From Ktedonobacteraceae bacterium (GTDB taxonomy: Bacteria > Chloroflexota > Ktedonobacteria > Ktedonobacterales > Ktedonobacteraceae): a stretch of DNA of 43,987 nucleotides. The DNA is taken from assembly GCA_019240835.1 (NCBI GenBank), contig JAFAXQ010000254.1, positions 1 through 43,987 on the forward strand. The letters are read 5' to 3'. Position numbers and translations under genes: made by a program. Below the pieces are notes generated by a model. The model searched no databases, was not told the DNA's origin, and worked only from the letters and a program-made list of their open reading frames with translations. How positions within the stretch are numbered: the stretch's first letter is position 1; every line of letters starts with the position of its first letter. Shown here piece after piece: positions 41,844-43,987 of this stretch.

Positions 41844-43601
41844 ATGAACATAGCTTTGCGACGCGCACGCAATCGGCAAATGATCATCTTCTTGCTTGTG
41901 TGCGCCGGTATGTTGACCCTGCTGGCAAGGCTCTACTACTGGCAGATTCTTCGTGGCCAGCAACTTGCCCGCTACGCCAATGAAGAACATCTGCAAAACC
42001 AGGTGTTGAACGCACCTCGCGGGCTTATCTACGACGCACAAGGCCATCTGTTGGTAACCAATGTTGTGCGTGACGACGTTTATATTGAGCCGGTTCAATT
42101 CGCGGCTGATCACCAGTATTCTGAGAATAGACAGGGCGAACTTGCGTTATTGATTCACACATTGCATCAAGTGTTACCAGATGTAGCAGAGGATAAGCTG
42201 TACAGGATATTTGACACTAATCTGCAGACGTACCGCATTGCAGGGCCGATTAGCCCGCAGCAAAGCCAACAACTGCACAAACTACACATGCAAGACGTTT
42301 TTCTGGAGCCACATACGGTACGTACCTATCCTGGTGGTGATCTAGCAGCGCAAGTGTTGGGCTATGTTACACTCGATGGAAAAGGTCTGTATGGGATAGA
42401 GGGTCAACATGATGCGTTGCTGGCTGGTAAACCTGGCAGTTTCATGGCTGAGACCGACCTGAATGGCAATCCCTTGACGGTCGGAGTCAGCTCAGGCCAG
42501 CCTGCACTGAGTGGCGCAGATCTGACTTTGACTATCGACAGCAACGTTCAGTATATGGTGCAACAGGCCCTGGCTGACACGGTGAAAGGTGTGCAAGCAT
42601 CTAGCGGAACAGTGATTGTAATGGATGCACGTAGCGGTGCGATAGTGGCAATGGCTGGCATACCCAGTTTTGATCCTAATCACTACGGTGCATACAGTGA
42701 TCAAGTGGGATGCCTTGGTGATGAGAGCGTGTATTTCAACCCTGCACTGTACTGTGCCTATGAGCCAGGTTCAACCATGAAGGCTGTGACGATGGCTGCT
42801 GCACTCGATCAAGGATTGATTACACCCAATACGACCCTCAATGACCCAGGATACATCAATTTCCATGATGGCACACCAACTGTAACAAACTGGGCTTACA
42901 AAGGCTACGGTGCAGAGACGATGACTCAAGTATTGGAGCATTCGTCCAACGTGGGGGCGGCTTATGTGGCTCACAACATCCTAGGACCACAGCGTTACTA
43001 CCCATATCTGGAGCGCTTCGGCTTTGGTCAGACCAGCCCCATCGCTGGCCCAGAAGCGACTGGCTCTTACCGCACCAATACATCAAGCGGCTGGACGCCA
43101 AGCGATTTAGCCCGCCAAGCCTTCGGTCAGAGTATCCTGGCAACCCCGCTGCAAATGGCACTGGCATACCAGACAATAGCTAACGGTGGCGTCATGATGC
43201 GTCCTTACCTAGTCGCAGTTGTCAATGACAACGGGCATGTCACGACGACGCAACCACAGGTGAAGCAGCGCGTGATTAGCGCCCAGACCGCTCGTTTACT
43301 CACAGGCATGCTGGTAAGTGCTGCCAACTATAACAACCAAGCTACGTTCCCTGGCTACAGTGTCGCGGTCAAGACAGGAACGGCAACAACGCAGGGGCTG
43401 CCAACGGACCAGACTGAGGCCTCGATGGCTGGCTTTGCTCCAGCATCAAATCCGCGTTTTGTCATCCTAGTCAAGATAGATCGCCCCCAGGCCACTATTT
43501 ACGGTAGTACCGCCGCAGGTCCGCTGTGGAAGTCTATCGCACAACAACTGATGTTCTATTACAATGTACCACCCGATTTATCACTTGAAAGAACAAACTG
43601 A
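41844..43601 (+). CDS. ftsI: Peptidoglycan D,D-transpeptidase FtsI (class B penicillin-binding protein)
   Basis: Septal class B PBP that crosslinks peptidoglycan outside the membrane. The 585-residue protein has a basic front, one TM anchor (about 11-30), a pedestal domain opening with APRGLIYDAQGHLL and the transpeptidase domain. Active-site motifs: SxxK at S310-K313 (EPGSTMKAV), SxN at S367-N369 (EHSSNVGAAYV) and KTGT at 510-513 (AVKTGTATTQG). No PASTA domain is present. The start ATG 41844 has GGAAAGCAGG upstream and lies 40 bp after the ftsL-like gene. It should partner the FtsW encoded next. Confidence 0.95.
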   Translation: MNIALRRARNRQMIIFLLVCAGMLTLLARLYYWQILRGQQLARYANEEHLQNQVLNAPRGLIYDAQGHLLVTNVVRDDVYIEPVQFAADHQYSENRQGELALLIHTLHQVLPDVAEDKLYRIFDTNLQTYRIAGPISPQQSQQLHKLHMQDVFLEPHTVRTYPGGDLAAQVLGYVTLDGKGLYGIEGQHDALLAGKPGSFMAETDLNGNPLTVGVSSGQPALSGADLTLTIDSNVQYMVQQALADTVKGVQASSGTVIVMDARSGAIVAMAGIPSFDPNHYGAYSDQVGCLGDESVYFNPALYCAYEPGSTMKAVTMAAALDQGLITPNTTLNDPGYINFHDGTPTVTNWAYKGYGAETMTQVLEHSSNVGAAYVAHNILGPQRYYPYLERFGFGQTSPIAGPEATGSYRTNTSSGWTPSDLARQAFGQSILATPLQMALAYQTIANGGVMMRPYLVAVVNDNGHVTTTQPQVKQRVISAQTARLLTGMLVSAANYNNQATFPGYSVAVKTGTATTQGLPTDQTEASMAGFAPASNPRFVILVKIDRPQATIYGSTAAGPLWKSIAQQLMFYYNVPPDLSLERTN

Positions 43602-43614
43602 AAGCGACCTTTAT

Positions 43615-43987
43615 GTTACGCAGCAGGCTTAAACAAGACAACGGAAAAGCAGAAACGGGGAAAGCACGAGCAGAGAGGCGTAGGGAGCAATTCTCACCCA
43701 TCGTGCGCTCTCCTGCTTTGGAAGCCGCTGAACAGCAGCGTAGTACACAGCGGGCGAAGCGCCCTATGGAGCGACAGCAACGTGCTCCAAGGTTGCGTGT
43801 GACAGCCGTTGCCAGCCGAAAACGAACGGGGCTTGCTGCGAATTGGCGCTTAGGCGCACCACGGGCGCAGGAGCGAGCTGCGCCCGTGCAAGTTATGAGT
43901 GAGGAAGAGCAGAAGAAACTCGCCGAGCTAGAGATGCATCTATCGCGTGTGGCGGGCAAGATTGACTCCTGGTTGCTGATACTCGTG
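43615..43987 (+). CDS. FtsW/RodA-type lipid II polymerase, N-terminal part only
   Basis: ATG 43615 opens a frame that runs off the right edge (124 codons visible). The first 110 or so residues are a hydrophilic, very basic region (for example KARAERRREQ, QQRAPRLRVT, ASRKRTG) without helix-spanning segments. The visible end, KIDSWLLILV, matches the start of the first TM helix of FtsW/RodA/SpoVE proteins. FtsW polymerises septal glycan with FtsI, whose gene ends 13 bp upstream. The long cytosolic extension is unusual for the family. The identification rests on position and a short motif only. Confidence 0.6.

Overview
The window is a stretch of bacterial chromosome made mostly of housekeeping genes, with intermediate base composition and short intergenic spaces. 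The gene set points to a Gram-positive-like, aerobic member of the Chloroflexota, most probably class Ktedonobacteria. The pointers are a Ser/Thr kinase fused to a seven-bladed WD40 propeller, XRE/TPR regulators, a CtaA-CtaB fusion, caa3-type cytochrome oxidase, DUF4097 and DUF3054 proteins, and interspersed GGGGCCCGATTTATCGTGCC-type repeats. The taxonomic call is inference from gene content; no rRNA or tRNA gene was seen.

Layout. 1-4320 (minus): mutL followed by priA, whose 3' end lies beyond the left edge. 4778-5068: a GlsB-type membrane protein. 5299-6669 (plus): an M20 dipeptidase. 6732-9406 (minus): membrane and surface proteins, namely a DUF4097 protein, a small membrane protein, DUF3054, an unannotated-size CcmD-like ORF and a two-TM protein. 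9594-11390: a soluble histidine kinase fused to a degenerate receiver and an OmpR-type DNA-binding domain. 11460-15758 (minus): the cytochrome c oxidase operon ctaC-ctaD-ctaF-ctaE plus a zinc-ribbon membrane protein. 16132-18267 (plus): the WD40 kinase, convergent with ctaG (18275-19096). 19202-20551: an XRE/TPR regulator divergent from ctaAB and a SCO1 copper chaperone (20863-23338). 23372-25306: a GT39-type membrane glycosyltransferase. 25522-26706: tgt. 27040-27366: a zinc-ribbon protein. 27641-32444: two overlapping RelA/SpoT genes. 32511-33731: a primary-type sigma factor. 34234-34599: a DnaJ-domain protein. 34636-38875 (minus): pdhA-pdhB-pdhC-map. 39211-39531: HU. 39921 to the right edge (plus): the division cluster mraZ-rsmH-ftsL-ftsI-ftsW (ftsW cut by the edge).

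How the parts work together. The ctaCDFE, ctaG, ctaAB and sco1 genes together cover subunits, heme A synthesis and copper delivery for a caa3-type terminal oxidase. The pdhABC genes feed acetyl-CoA into that aerobic metabolism. The RelA/SpoT pair and sigma factor form a stress/transcription block. mraZ to ftsW is the start of a division and wall cluster, with a visible MraZ-type operator and a pair of DnaA boxes upstream.

Most notable observations. (1) The two RelA/SpoT paralogs have reciprocal loss of catalytic residues: the first keeps the hydrolase metal site but has a damaged synthetase site, and the second keeps the synthetase but has lost the HD/ED hydrolase residues. (2) The kinase-receiver-wHTH protein has alanine where the receiver phosphoacceptor aspartate should be. 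(3) A 15-bp-periodic interspersed repeat occurs three times, once in frame inside priA. (4) Two tandem DnaA boxes lie in the hup-mraZ interval.
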